Made by a program: the position numbers and the translations under genes
Shown here: piece by piece, positions 1 through 8,354 of the stretch
Layout of the letters: every line of letters begins with the position of its first letter
How positions within the stretch are numbered: the stretch's first letter is position 1
Notes under the pieces: generated by a model
The model's input: the letters and a program-made list of their open reading frames with translations, nothing else
What the model was told of the DNA's origin: nothing
Databases searched by the model: none
DNA from: Anaerolineae bacterium
GTDB taxonomy: Bacteria; Chloroflexota; Anaerolineae; Aggregatilineales; Phototrophicaceae
Direction: 5' to 3'
Assembly (NCBI GenBank): GCA_022825675.1
Contig: JAJDWK010000011.1
Coordinates: forward strand, 1-55,144
Length of the DNA: 55,144 nt

Positions 1-626
1 CAAATCACATATACTGTGGTGAAGAAGGTGTCTAAATCCATGAGTAAGCTCCTTACCGGTCCGTTTGGCACTTACTCTAAATTAGCACCTTCTTCCTATT
101 TGCATCTGCCAATCGAGAACCAGTAGCGGACAAGCCTTATAAGACAATAGAATCAAAATTGAATGAACGGGTTGTACCTATTCAGGCCCATAATGCGGCT
201 GATTCACAAACGAATTCACTTGGTGATATTGAAGTAGCTATCAGGGAAACTGAGCAATTAATTACTGTCTACGAAATGAAGGCGCGGCAAATCACTCGCG
301 ATGACATTGACCAAGCGCTAGCAAAGCTAGCGTACGGCTCTGGCGATGTGAGACAATATTTGTTCATAGTTACACAACCTGCCAATGATGAAATTCAGGA
401 GCATGTTTGGAAGCTGAACGAAAGACATTTAGGAACCGAATTTACCATTCTGGACTGCATTTCGTTTGTCCGCCACTTTCTACATCTATTCTATCAAGTG
501 AGAATAGATTTTCTGAACAATTATCAGAATCTGGTGTTGGCTGAACCTGACAGTGCTGTTCGCCAGCCTCTAAAAGAACTATTTCTCTCTTTGCGGAACG
601 CAGCTGCAAGCATCAATTGCGATTGA
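1..626 (+). pseudogene. Frameshifted 3' part of a SacI-like restriction endonuclease gene
   Basis: Two pieces in different frames appear to be one gene. Frame 1 is open from the window edge to a stop at 124-126 and ends in a stretch resembling GPFGTYSKLAPSSYLHLP. The other frame carries on from about 126 (VADKPYKTIES) to the stop at 624-626, so a one-base shift around 118-126 would join them. The second piece has a GDIEV ... YEMK pair that fits the Asp and Glu-x-Lys of a PD-(D/E)xK nuclease core, then a C-terminal FVRHFLHLFYQVRIDFL helix. The wording is what I recall of the SacI endonuclease family; that assignment is from memory. The 5' part lies outside the window. A TTG at 159 could start a 155-residue fragment, but it has no ribosome site. 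The stretch is clearly AT-richer than the genes that follow, which suggests transfer. Confidence 0.5.
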
Positions 627-704
627 TCGACAATGTCAATATCCAGGTAGACTTGAGTCGGCGCTTAGCCACGCCAAAGGCTGATAGCTTCTCTATCCTT
701 GTAT

Positions 705-1208
705 TCACGCCACCGGCTGCTGCTGGGCGCGCACGGGCTGCACCATGCCCTTTAGTATCTTCTCCAGCGCCATCGTGTAGCTGCAGAGCCCGCGCCTGGC
801 AAAATACTCGGATGTGCTTGTCCAAATGCCCTCGTCATAGGTGATAAAATGCTCGCGGTTATAACCGGCGAAACTGCATTCAAAGCTGAGCAGCTCGATG
901 CGGTCGCTTTCGGCGGCGTAACGCTTGGCTTTTTCCACATCGCTAACGATATTCTGCCCCGGCGCATAGGGCAGGGGAGGGCGCTTCAACATCGGTTTTA
1001 AGAGTGTTTCCAACGTCATGATATGCGGGCAAATAGCAAATTTTTTGAAGCCAGGGCAGCTGCAGTCCCAGCCCTCGTCATCAAGCGTAATCTCATAGTG
1101 GTTGTTTGTGCCGCTAAAGTTCAGGGCAAGGCGGTGAAAGGTCACGCGCTCTGGCTGGCTGGCGTATTCGCCCGCCCGTTGTATTTTGTTTATCATGCTT
1201 GTGTCCAT
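705..1208 (-). CDS. SWIM zinc-finger protein with a degenerate second repeat
   Basis: The 167-residue protein has a SWIM-type zinc site, C49-x-C51 ... C60-x-H62, within WDCSCPGFKKFAICPHIMTLE. SWIM domains bind DNA or protein partners; the exact role is unknown. A second copy of the module follows at 129-153: WTSTSEYFARRGLCSYTMALE aligns without gaps, but its ligands are S131, S133, C142 and Y144, so zinc binding is probably lost. The start is ATG with a strong GGAGG just upstream. It is transcribed away from the CofE-like gene and separated from it by a probable terminator. Confidence 0.8.
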   Translation of the reverse strand: MDTSMINKIQRAGEYASQPERVTFHRLALNFSGTNNHYEITLDDEGWDCSCPGFKKFAICPHIMTLETLLKPMLKRPPLPYAPGQNIVSDVEKAKRYAAESDRIELLSFECSFAGYNREHFITYDEGIWTSTSEYFARRGLCSYTMALEKILKGMVQPVRAQQQPVA

Positions 1209-1238
1209 GCTTCCCCTCCAATAAAGGTATACGCTGCG

Positions 1239-1279
1239 AAAAGAAAAACGCGCGGCGAAAATCCAGGTTTCACCGCGCG
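1239..1279 (-). terminator. Rho-independent terminator
   Basis: A 12-bp stem with one mismatched/wobble pair (1249-1260 with 1268-1279) and a 7-nt loop is followed, on the minus strand, by TTTTTCTTTT. It sits downstream of the CofE-like gene and just before the SWIM gene, so it would end the former's transcript. Confidence 0.55.
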
Positions 1280-1504
1280 TCGCTTTGTCCAGCCAGCTCA
1301 GGATCTATGGAAAGGCGCTGCGCCACGAGATTAGCTGCTTTCGCTGTTTTCGCTATTGTTTTTTGTCATCGCCCGCTTTCGCTTCGTGATGGCAGCGCGC
1401 CAATTTCCCCCAATACTTAAAGTTTACGCCAAGCTTAAAAGGATGTCAAAGGCAGCGGCGGGATGCGCGCGGAGTTCTGTCGATTGTGCACAAAAGGCGC
1501 GGCT

Positions 1505-2308
1505 TCAGCTATCAGCGGCGGGGGATGCCGCCAAGCCCAAGGTCAGCGATTCGATATAGATGCAATGCCGCCAGGGGATGGCGACCTGCTCGGCGGAGAG
1601 AGCCTCAGCGCTCAGTTGGATGCCCGCCCCGCGGATGAGCGCGAAGGGCAGCGCTTCGTCCCGCTCGCCCATCACCACTTGGGCGCAAGCCGCCAGGGAA
1701 TCGGCGATGCCAATTTGCGTAACCGCCATTGGGTTGCCAAAGAGGTCGCGTTTGCCGCGTTCGTCCTGGATGGGCTGGAAGCCCGCCATCGCGATGGCGA
1801 TGCCGGTGGTGCCATAACGCCCGGGCATCAGCCAACTGTCGGTTAATATCAAGCCGAGCTGGCAGCCCAGCGCCCGCTTTAAGCCCTGCCGCAGCGCTTC
1901 CGCCAGCGCGAAGGGCTGCCGCGGCAGCAGCACAACCTGCCCGCTGGGGATGTTCGAGCGGTCCAAGCCGGCGTTGGGCGAAATCACGCCGCCTTTGGCG
2001 GTGAGCAGGAAGCCCAGCTCAATGCCGCCGAAGATATAATCAGCTTCTTCCAGCACCAGCTGGGCGAGCGCGGGGTCCATTTTGTAGCGCGCCGCCAGCG
2101 CTGCCGCCCGCGGGCTGGGCAGAACATCCGCCAGTTTGACGATGCGGCCGCCGGCGATTGCCGCGTATTTGCTGGAAATCGCCAAGACATCGCCAGTTCG
2201 CGGCTGCAGCCCGGCGGCATCAAGGCTGTCGAGAGCGGTGGCGAGCAGGTCAAATGGCTGCTGCCGCACGGGCGCGGCGACCGGGTATATCGTCATGGGC
2301 TTTGGCAT
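1505..2308 (-). CDS. cofE: Coenzyme F420-0:L-glutamate ligase-like protein (CofE family)
   Basis: CofE adds glutamates to F420-0 using GTP, in the cytosol, in F420 biosynthesis. The 267-residue protein shows family motifs in order: GDVLAISSKYAA near residue 40, PNAGLDRSNI near 111, then LTDSWLMPGRYGTTG near 155 and the ERGKRDLFGNPMAVTQ region. No cofC or cofD lies nearby, so it stands alone. The frame is open back to a TTG at 2401, directly after the stop of the upstream WD40 gene; I prefer ATG 2308 because homology begins there (ATG 2296 is also possible). The glutamate ligase role is known for the family; activity here is inferred. Confidence 0.8.
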   Translation of the reverse strand: MPKPMTIYPVAAPVRQQPFDLLATALDSLDAAGLQPRTGDVLAISSKYAAIAGGRIVKLADVLPSPRAAALAARYKMDPALAQLVLEEADYIFGGIELGFLLTAKGGVISPNAGLDRSNIPSGQVVLLPRQPFALAEALRQGLKRALGCQLGLILTDSWLMPGRYGTTGIAIAMAGFQPIQDERGKRDLFGNPMAVTQIGIADSLAACAQVVMGERDEALPFALIRGAGIQLSAEALSAEQVAIPWRHCIYIESLTLGLAASPAADS

Positions 2309-2401
2309 CGGGGGCGCTTTCTGCTCCGACAAAGGGTGGGGCATCATGCTAGCACAGTTGGCGCGGGCTGTCAGCGGGCGCGGGGAAATGCACCAGAGCA
2401 A

Positions 2402-4903
2402 TCATGCGTCGATGACGCCGAGTATCAGCACACGGTCTTCCGCCGGCTGGGCGATGGCGAGATAGAGGCCATCCGCGCTGAATGCCAGCGCCGCGGCTGC
2501 CGCCTCCAGCGTGAGCGCCGGCGCATAGGCGCTGAGGGCGTTGCCGATGCGCAATGTTGGCGCGCCTGCGGGAGCGCGCAGCAACAGCGCATAAAGCGCT
2601 TCGGCACCGGCGAGCGCCCGCGGGTGGAATGCGAGCGCCGCCAGCCCCTTCCCGCCGTGATGCGCGAAGCGCAGCGCCTCGCCGCCGGGCAGGGAGAGTT
2701 GGTAGAGGCTGTCGCCGCTGCTGTAAACAAAATCGCCCAAATCGGCGCTGGGCGCGGCGCTTAGCAGCGGCGGCTCCGCGGACGCTATCAGCGATTGGCT
2801 GTGGCGCAAGCCGCCATCCGCGCTCGCATAGACCCAGAGGGCGGCGCGCTGCGGGAAATCGGCATTGCCAGCCGCCGCCAGCCAAGCGCCATCAGCGCTG
2901 AAGGCGAGCGCCGTCAGCGGATAGGGGAAGCTGTAGTGGAATTCCGCCGCCCTGTTGGGTCCTCCCGCGGGCATGAGCGTCCACAATTTCAGCTCGCCGG
3001 CATAGCGGGCGGGCTTCAGCGCCTCATCCCCGCTGGTGGCGGCAAGCGCCGTACCCGCTGGCGACCAGGCGAGCGCCGTCACCGCGCTTGCCAGGCTGCC
3101 GACGCTCTCCAGTGCCCCGGCGCTGCCATCAGCCGCCAAAGGCAGAACAACTATGGTCCCATCAGCCGCGCCCAGCGCCAGCCAGCGCTCGTCCGGGCTG
3201 AAGGCGAAGGCGCTGATGCGCTCGCCGTCCGCCAATGTGTAGGGCGGTCCCGCCGCGGCGAAACTCGGCGGATGAAATAGCGCGACTTCCCCGCCGCCAG
3301 AAAGCGCCGCCAGCCAGCGCCCCGCTGGCGAAAATGCGACCGCCCGCGGGGATTCGAGCGCCAGAACCCGCGCTGTATCAAGCGCCTGCAGATTGCCGCC
3401 GTGCCAGGGGCGCTGCGCCGCCAGCCGCGGTTCCTCTGCGAGCGGACGCCGCCAAAGGTCCTCAGCGGGTGCCGCGCCAATCGGCTCGAGATAATAGTGG
3501 TTGGCATTGGCGTCGCTCTCAACTGTCCAGCCGCTGGCAGCGCCCGCTTGCACCTGCCACCAGACAAAACCCTGGCTGCAGGCGGGTCCATCCAGCACGG
3601 CATCAAGCAGGGCGCGCGGAGGAATCTCGCCAATCTGCTCCGCGTTAAGCGCGGGCGCGGCGCGCAGACGATTCACCAAAGTCGCCGATGCCACCCGCGC
3701 GTTGGCTTTGCCGATGCTGATGCGTGGGCGCAGGAAGCCGACATATCCAGGCGGGCAAAAGTGCACGCTGCCACTGCTGACCTGCGCCGGGTCAAGTATC
3801 GGCAGGCGCTGGCAGCTGCCGGAAAGCTCCAGCACACTGCGGCTCACCCAGCCTTCGCGATAAAAGAGCCAGGCGCTATCCGCGCTCATGCCGAGGACCG
3901 GCTGGCTGGCTGGCGCTGACAGCCGCGTGACGACAGCGCCGGCGGGACTGACGCGCACATTGGCGTAGTCGCCGCTGGCGCGCAGGAAGCAGCCAGTCGC
4001 CGCGCCCAAAGCCGCGTTGACCAGCGGGATGTTGTAACAAGCGCCGCGCAAAGTTGATGCCCGCGCCCAGCCGCCCGACAGCTGATACCAGCCGCCCGCA
4101 GCGCGCGCGTGCACAGCGCTGTATTCTGGCAGCGCCAGCGCCGGCACCAGCAGCTCGCGGATTGCCGAGTTGGCGCTGGGCTGGGCGTGGAGCGGCAGGC
4201 TGCCGCCGCTGATATGGCAAGTGGCGTCAGCGCCGCGCCGCGCGCTTGAATGCCCGCTGCCATCCGCCGGGCAGCCCATGGCGAAATCCGCGCGGAGAAT
4301 GCCGTGGTCATCGGGGCAGATGTCGCGGTTGTCAGGCAGCCCATCGCCATCTCGGTCAAGCAGCAGGGCGCAGCCTTCGGCGGCGGCCGCTCCCGCTTGC
4401 TGCGGGCAGCGGTCGCCGCTATCGGCGATGCCATCGCCGTCGCGGTCGTTTTGGCTGCTGATGGGGCAGCCCGCGCCGTCACCAGCGGCAGCGATCCAGG
4501 GGCAGGCGTCGTCAGCATCCGGCAGGCCGTCGCCATCCGCATCAGCAGCCGCGCGCGCCAGGGGCAAAGTTCCCGCGCCGAGCCGCGGCAGGCGCTCGTC
4601 ACAGGGCTGCGTCAGCGCGCCATCAGCCGAAACATGTATGGCGAAGGGCGCGCCTTCAAAGTCAAATTCCAGGCGATAGGCATCAACCGCCGCGGGCAGC
4701 GGGACGCCAGCCACCAGCGCGCAGCCGAGGGCGGTTGTCGCCACCATTGGCAATTGCTCAATGCTGAGCGGCGGCGCTGCTGTCCAAGCGGGGAAGAGGC
4801 GCGCCATCATCGCGCTGGCGGCGGCACCCGGCGCTTGCGCCTGCGCCGGGCACGGGCTGATAGCGAAGAAGAGCAGGAGCGGGAGCAGGACACAGATACG
4901 CAA
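2402..4903 (-). CDS. Secreted thrombospondin type 3 / SH3-like / WD40 repeat protein
   Basis: This 833-residue protein starts with a clear signal peptide (MRICVLLPLLLFFAI, ending near AQAQA). Three calcium-binding type 3 repeats follow at about 121-134, 152-166 and 183-196, each with a D-x-D-x-D-G core and a downstream CP. The middle part (about 215-490) contains Cys-bounded SH3-like stretches, for example around NVRVSPAG. The last third is a beta-propeller of WD40-like blades of the form LAFSADGAWLAAAG. The likely site is the cell surface or outside; a scaffold or binding role is inferred. The function is not known. The CofE-like gene follows downstream on the same strand. Confidence 0.75.
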   Translation of the reverse strand: MRICVLLPLLLFFAISPCPAQAQAPGAAASAMMARLFPAWTAAPPLSIEQLPMVATTALGCALVAGVPLPAAVDAYRLEFDFEGAPFAIHVSADGALTQPCDERLPRLGAGTLPLARAAADADGDGLPDADDACPWIAAAGDGAGCPISSQNDRDGDGIADSGDRCPQQAGAAAAEGCALLLDRDGDGLPDNRDICPDDHGILRADFAMGCPADGSGHSSARRGADATCHISGGSLPLHAQPSANSAIRELLVPALALPEYSAVHARAAGGWYQLSGGWARASTLRGACYNIPLVNAALGAATGCFLRASGDYANVRVSPAGAVVTRLSAPASQPVLGMSADSAWLFYREGWVSRSVLELSGSCQRLPILDPAQVSSGSVHFCPPGYVGFLRPRISIGKANARVASATLVNRLRAAPALNAEQIGEIPPRALLDAVLDGPACSQGFVWWQVQAGAASGWTVESDANANHYYLEPIGAAPAEDLWRRPLAEEPRLAAQRPWHGGNLQALDTARVLALESPRAVAFSPAGRWLAALSGGGEVALFHPPSFAAAGPPYTLADGERISAFAFSPDERWLALGAADGTIVVLPLAADGSAGALESVGSLASAVTALAWSPAGTALAATSGDEALKPARYAGELKLWTLMPAGGPNRAAEFHYSFPYPLTALAFSADGAWLAAAGNADFPQRAALWVYASADGGLRHSQSLIASAEPPLLSAAPSADLGDFVYSSGDSLYQLSLPGGEALRFAHHGGKGLAALAFHPRALAGAEALYALLLRAPAGAPTLRIGNALSAYAPALTLEAAAAALAFSADGLYLAIAQPAEDRVLILGVIDA

Positions 4904-4989
4904 GGCGGCGCACTTTGGTCAAAGCGGACAGTTGCGGCAATTGTAGCAGCCACGCGCTTTTCACGGCTAGATTTTCACTGCTTTGCTGC

Positions 4990-5070
4990 GCTTGCCTCTG
5001 CGCCTCTGTGGTGAATGCTTGTGTCATGCTCGCCAAGAGAAGCATATGCGCAAAATTCGCCACTCCCGAA
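4990..5070. repeat. Dispersed intergenic repeat fragment
   Basis: The 326-bp gap between the divergent WD40 and FHA genes holds a copy of a repeated phrase: 5004-5044 matches 50244-50286 in the same orientation (CTCTGTGGT, then CTTGTGTCATG, then an AGAGAA tail). The following ATTCGCCACTCCC at about 5056-5070 matches the reverse complement of 50173-50186. It is a degraded relative of the elements at 42.9, 50.1 and 51 kb. Confidence 0.6.
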
Positions 5071-5229
5071 AATTTCTCAAACTGGCGCAAACGCGTTATA
5101 CTTATTGGCAGCGGTACTGATATTCTGAAACGGTACTGTGCCAGCAGCTTCATATCAGCGTGTTTGCGGCGCATCATCGCAGCTTTCAAGCCACTTCCAG
5201 CCCCACGCTCGCTGACCAAGGAGGAGATC

Positions 5230-6018
5230 ATGCAGCCGAGTGACAGCTTGCGCCTGGTCTTGCGGCGGGGACCCCAACCCAACCAAGCCTTTGAAATCAA
5301 AAACGATATTACCACCCTGGGGCGGGATATCAGCAACGATATCGTCATCAACGACCGCGAAACCAGCCGCAACCATCTGCGCCTGATGCGCTCCGGCGAT
5401 TCGGTTACATTGGAAGACCTCGGCTCGACCAATGGCACCTTCGTCAATGGCAAGCGCGTTTCTGGCATCACCCCCTTGCAGCACGGCGATATGATTGGCT
5501 TGGGCGAGACGGTCACGCTCGCGCTGGAAGCGGTCGCCCAAGAAGCGGAACCAGCGCCCATCGTCCCGCCTGAAGGGGCGGAGACGCCGCTGCCGCTGAT
5601 GCCGCCCCCCAGCGGCGACTTGCCCGCCCCGCAGGAATATGGCTTACAAGGCAGCTCGCCCAGCCCTGACGCGCCCTATGCCCCGGGCGCTGAGGCTTAC
5701 CCGCAGCAGCCGCCCGCCAAGTCCCCCTTCGGCGATGCCGCCGCGCCGGGACAGTATCCAGCGGCGCAAGGCGGGCAAACGCCACCCGCGCCGCCACAAG
5801 GCTATCCCGGCTATGAGTATGACCCCTATGCCGTGCGCGAAGAGGGCGGCGGCACTTCCCCCTGGCTGATATTGGGCTGTTTTGTCTTTTTTGTGCTGGT
5901 TTTTGTCTGCTTTGCCGGCATCGCCCTGGTGATAGTTGATGAGCTTTGCCTCTGGTTTGATATCCCGGTGCTGCGGGATATCGTCAACGCGCTCGGCTAT
6001 TTTGAATGCGCGCCCTAA
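5230..6018 (+). CDS. FHA-domain protein with Pro-rich linker and C-terminal membrane segment
   Basis: The 262-residue protein has an N-terminal FHA domain (about 1-100) with all usual marks: GR at 31-32, SRNH at 46-49 and STNG at 66-69. FHA domains bind phosphothreonine. A long Pro/Ala/Gly-rich linker follows (about 105-210), then one hydrophobic segment (WLILGCFVFFVLVFVCFAG) and a short tail, so the FHA head probably faces the cytosol. The start is ATG 5230 with AAGGAGGAG at 5218-5226, although the frame is open further upstream. Its FHA domain shares the RRGPxPNQ entry with the TIR-FHA protein at 14.5 kb. No Ser/Thr kinase is in the window. Confidence 0.85.
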   Translation: MQPSDSLRLVLRRGPQPNQAFEIKNDITTLGRDISNDIVINDRETSRNHLRLMRSGDSVTLEDLGSTNGTFVNGKRVSGITPLQHGDMIGLGETVTLALEAVAQEAEPAPIVPPEGAETPLPLMPPPSGDLPAPQEYGLQGSSPSPDAPYAPGAEAYPQQPPAKSPFGDAAAPGQYPAAQGGQTPPAPPQGYPGYEYDPYAVREEGGGTSPWLILGCFVFFVLVFVCFAGIALVIVDELCLWFDIPVLRDIVNALGYFECAP

Positions 6019-6033
6019 ACCCTGACGGGCAAT

Positions 6034-6250
6034 CCAGGGCAATTGCATCAAATTATTCTTCACCACAAAGACACAAAGGACACTAAAGATAATCCTATAA
6101 ATCCGCAGAAAAGAACTCGATGTAGGGGCGTTTCGCCGAAACGCCCTCAATATCCAAGCAATTTTCGTGGGCGACTCACAGAGTTGCCCCTTCATATCGC
6201 TATAATTGCGCGGCAATCGACGTTAAATGGATTTGATGCAATTGCCCTGG
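6034..6250. repeat. 217-bp element with perfect 20-bp terminal inverted repeats
   Basis: The ends, CCAGGGCAATTGCATCAAAT at 6034-6053 and its exact reverse complement at 6231-6250, bound a non-coding unit. Inside lie TTCACCACAAAGACACAAAGG, a perfect 10-bp hairpin at about 6125-6145 (GGGCGTTTCG arms) and a second hairpin at about 6167-6187. Similar ends recur at 50908 and 51170. It looks like a MITE or palindromic repeat element. It fills the whole 6019-6345 gap; I see no gene there. Confidence 0.75.
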
Positions 6251-6345
6251 GCAAGGCGGGAATGCGCCAGCCAAAATCGCCAAAATCGCCTATACTATAT
6301 CAGCAAAAGTGAGGATAGCCCGAGCCATTGGCTCGGCAAAATGGC

Positions 6346-7506
6346 ATGCTCAAGCGGGCGACAGCAGCAAGCAAGGCGCGAAGTACCCGAAGGCTATGCT
6401 GCCGATTGGCGCTGGCGCTCTTGCTGCTTATGGCGCTTTCCGCCTGCGCGCTGCCCGAGCTGAACCCCCCGACCGTGACGCCGACCGCCAGCGATACCCC
6501 AGTGCCAAGCGCAACGGCTCTCGCCGCCACCGCCACGCCCTGGCTGTCCCCGACCAATACCGCGAGCGCATCGCCCAGCCCATCCGCGACATCCACTGCC
6601 ACCGCATCGCCAACAGCGACAGCGACTGCCACCCGCTTCGCCATCGTCAGCTCGGCGCGGCGCATCAATATCCGCCGCGGACCGGGCACCAACTTCCCCG
6701 TCACCGTGTTGCTCTCGCCGGGCAGCGGCGCTGAAGTCATCGGACAGAACGAAGACGGCAGTTGGTATCAGCTGCGCCTGGAGAATGGCGCTGTCGGCTG
6801 GGCGAGCGCCGAGCTGCTTGAGCTGCAAGGTCCGCCGCTCGCGCCTGCCAGCGCCGATGCCCCTGTGCTCAGCGGGGAAACGCGGGTGGTGGTGGAGCTG
6901 GCGCAGCAGCCAGCGCCAGCTGACGCCGATGGCGCTGACGACGGCATCCTGCTGGTGCAAGTGCCCATTGTCGATATAAAAGTGCTGGGGGCGACAGCGA
7001 CCGCCATCGTCGGCGCTACCGCCACCAGCGCTGCTGGCGGGCGGCCTTCGCCCGTGCCCGCCGCGCCTGCCAGCGCGACGCCGACAGCCGCCTTGCCAGC
7101 GGCGACGCCGCGCTTTGATGTTGATGTCTTCGCCTTTTGTGATGATCCCGCATTTGGCATCGCCCCGCCGCGAGACCTGGTCGCTGGCTCCACCATCAAG
7201 ATATTTTGGGCGTGGTTCGCCAGCAGCGATGCCTATTTGCGCCAGCACATGTCCAACGCCACCCACCAGCTTAGGGTCAACAGCCGCGAAATCGGCAATG
7301 TCAACGCCTACCGCGGCCAGCCCGGTCAGAGCGGCGCTGACCGCGTGGTATATTGGTATGTGCCCTTTGGACCGTTGAGCGCCGGCGAGTACCGCATCAG
7401 CTATCGCGTTACTTGGCGCAGCGCCATCAGCGATGGCTACCGACAATACGGTCCCGGCACCGGCACCGAATTTGAAGAAGAAAGCTGCAGCTTCACGGTG
7501 CGCTGA
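6346..7506 (+). CDS. Lipoprotein with bacterial SH3 domain
   Basis: The 386-residue protein has a basic N-terminus, a hydrophobic segment and a lipobox LSAC, so it is probably a membrane-anchored lipoprotein. A low-complexity Thr/Pro/Ala/Ser linker (TATASPTATATA) leads to an SH3_3-like domain with INIRRGPGTNFPV and WYQLRLENGAVGWASAELL, a fold that commonly binds cell-wall peptides. A second linker leads to a C-terminal beta-rich domain of about 125 residues with FWAWFASSDAYLRQH and EYRISYRVTW. The frame extends to TTG 6328; I prefer ATG 6346. The next gene begins 6 bp after the stop, so the two are likely co-transcribed. Confidence 0.75.
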   Translation: MLKRATAASKARSTRRLCCRLALALLLLMALSACALPELNPPTVTPTASDTPVPSATALAATATPWLSPTNTASASPSPSATSTATASPTATATATRFAIVSSARRINIRRGPGTNFPVTVLLSPGSGAEVIGQNEDGSWYQLRLENGAVGWASAELLELQGPPLAPASADAPVLSGETRVVVELAQQPAPADADGADDGILLVQVPIVDIKVLGATATAIVGATATSAAGGRPSPVPAAPASATPTAALPAATPRFDVDVFAFCDDPAFGIAPPRDLVAGSTIKIFWAWFASSDAYLRQHMSNATHQLRVNSREIGNVNAYRGQPGQSGADRVVYWYVPFGPLSAGEYRISYRVTWRSAISDGYRQYGPGTGTEFEEESCSFTVR

Positions 7507-7512
7507 GCGGCG

Positions 7513-8256
7513 ATGACAGCATCATGGCAGGTAACTGAAATAGGCGCGGGCAGCGTGCAAAGCGCTGCCGATGGCTACGATTTGATGCTGCCCAGTGCGT
7601 CTGCCGAGCGCTACCACGACGCGCAAATCAGCGATTATGACGCGCGCGCCCGCGATTTCGGCAATGCGCCGCCGCTGCGCCTGAGCCTGCGCGCCCGCGC
7701 CAGCGGTCCCCTCCGCGGCACGGCTGGCTTCGGCTTTTGGAATCACGCATTTATGCCCGGGCGGCGCGGCTTCCACCTGCCGCAAGCGCTCTGGTTCTTC
7801 TATGCCAGCCCGCCCAGCGAGATCGCGCTGGCGCAGGGCGTCGCCGGGCATGGCTGGAAAGCCGCTGTATTTGATGCCCGCCAGCGGCGCTTCTACGCGA
7901 TGCTGCCGGCGGCACCGCTGGGCTTTCTGCTGATGCGCAGCCGCCGACTCTACAGCGCGCTCTGGCGCTATGGGCAGCGCGCCATCGGCGTCAGCGAAGC
8001 GCCGCTGGCTGCCGCCTCGCTGCAAGAGTGGCATCGCTACAGCATCGAATGGCGCGCGGATGGCGCAGCCTTTTATGTTGATGATGCCCTTGTGCTGCGC
8101 GCGCCGGCACCGCGCAATCGCCTCGGCTTCATCGCCTGGGTGGACAATCAATACGCGATTGTCACGCCCCAAGGCAGGTTCGGCTGGGGGCTGCTTGATG
8201 CGTCAGCGCCGCAATCGCTCTACCTGCGGGAGCTGCGGCTAGAGCCGCTGGCATAA
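7513..8256 (+). CDS. Concanavalin-A-fold (GH16-like) protein of unknown function
   Basis: The 247-residue protein has no signal peptide. Its C-terminal half contains WHRYSIEWRADGAAFYVDD, which resembles the closing strands of GH16/LamG-like jelly-roll domains, but I cannot find the E-x-D-x-E catalytic motif of GH16. It may bind or sense a carbohydrate, or have only the fold. It follows the SH3 lipoprotein by 6 bp in the same direction, pointing to one operon. Confidence 0.5.
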   Translation: MTASWQVTEIGAGSVQSAADGYDLMLPSASAERYHDAQISDYDARARDFGNAPPLRLSLRARASGPLRGTAGFGFWNHAFMPGRRGFHLPQALWFFYASPPSEIALAQGVAGHGWKAAVFDARQRRFYAMLPAAPLGFLLMRSRRLYSALWRYGQRAIGVSEAPLAAASLQEWHRYSIEWRADGAAFYVDDALVLRAPAPRNRLGFIAWVDNQYAIVTPQGRFGWGLLDASAPQSLYLRELRLEPLA

Positions 8257-8283
8257 GCGGCAATGTAAATCTTTTTTGCCGCT
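8256..8283. terminator. Possible terminator hairpin
   Basis: An 8-bp perfect stem (AGCGGCAA / TTGCCGCT) with a 12-nt T-rich loop lies just after the preceding gene. No T-run follows the stem, so termination is uncertain. Confidence 0.3.
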
Positions 8284-8310
8284 GCGTCACTGTATCATGC
8301 ATGCTTTGAA

Positions 8311-8319
8311 TGGTACAAT
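8311..8319 (+). promoter_or_regulatory. Extended -10 element
   Basis: TGGTACAAT fits an extended -10 box (TGn plus TACAAT). Transcription would start near 8326, which favours ATG 8355 over ATG 8310 as the start of the polyprenyl synthase. No good -35 box is visible. Confidence 0.4.
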
Positions 8320-8354
8320 TTCAGCGATTTAACAAAACGACTGCGAGCTTCCCC

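Noticed and set aside
1023..1559. Several plus-strand frames of 60-130 residues around the SWIM gene and the gap after it.
   Set aside because: They are shadows of the minus-strand genes or low-complexity text; the gap holds a terminator.
5155..5541. A 128-residue minus-strand frame opposite the FHA gene.
   Set aside because: It is antisense to the FHA core and lacks a start site.
6043..6312. An 89-residue frame starting MHQIILHHKDTKDTKD.
   Set aside because: It is translated repeat DNA (CACAAAGACACAAAGG) with no ribosome site.
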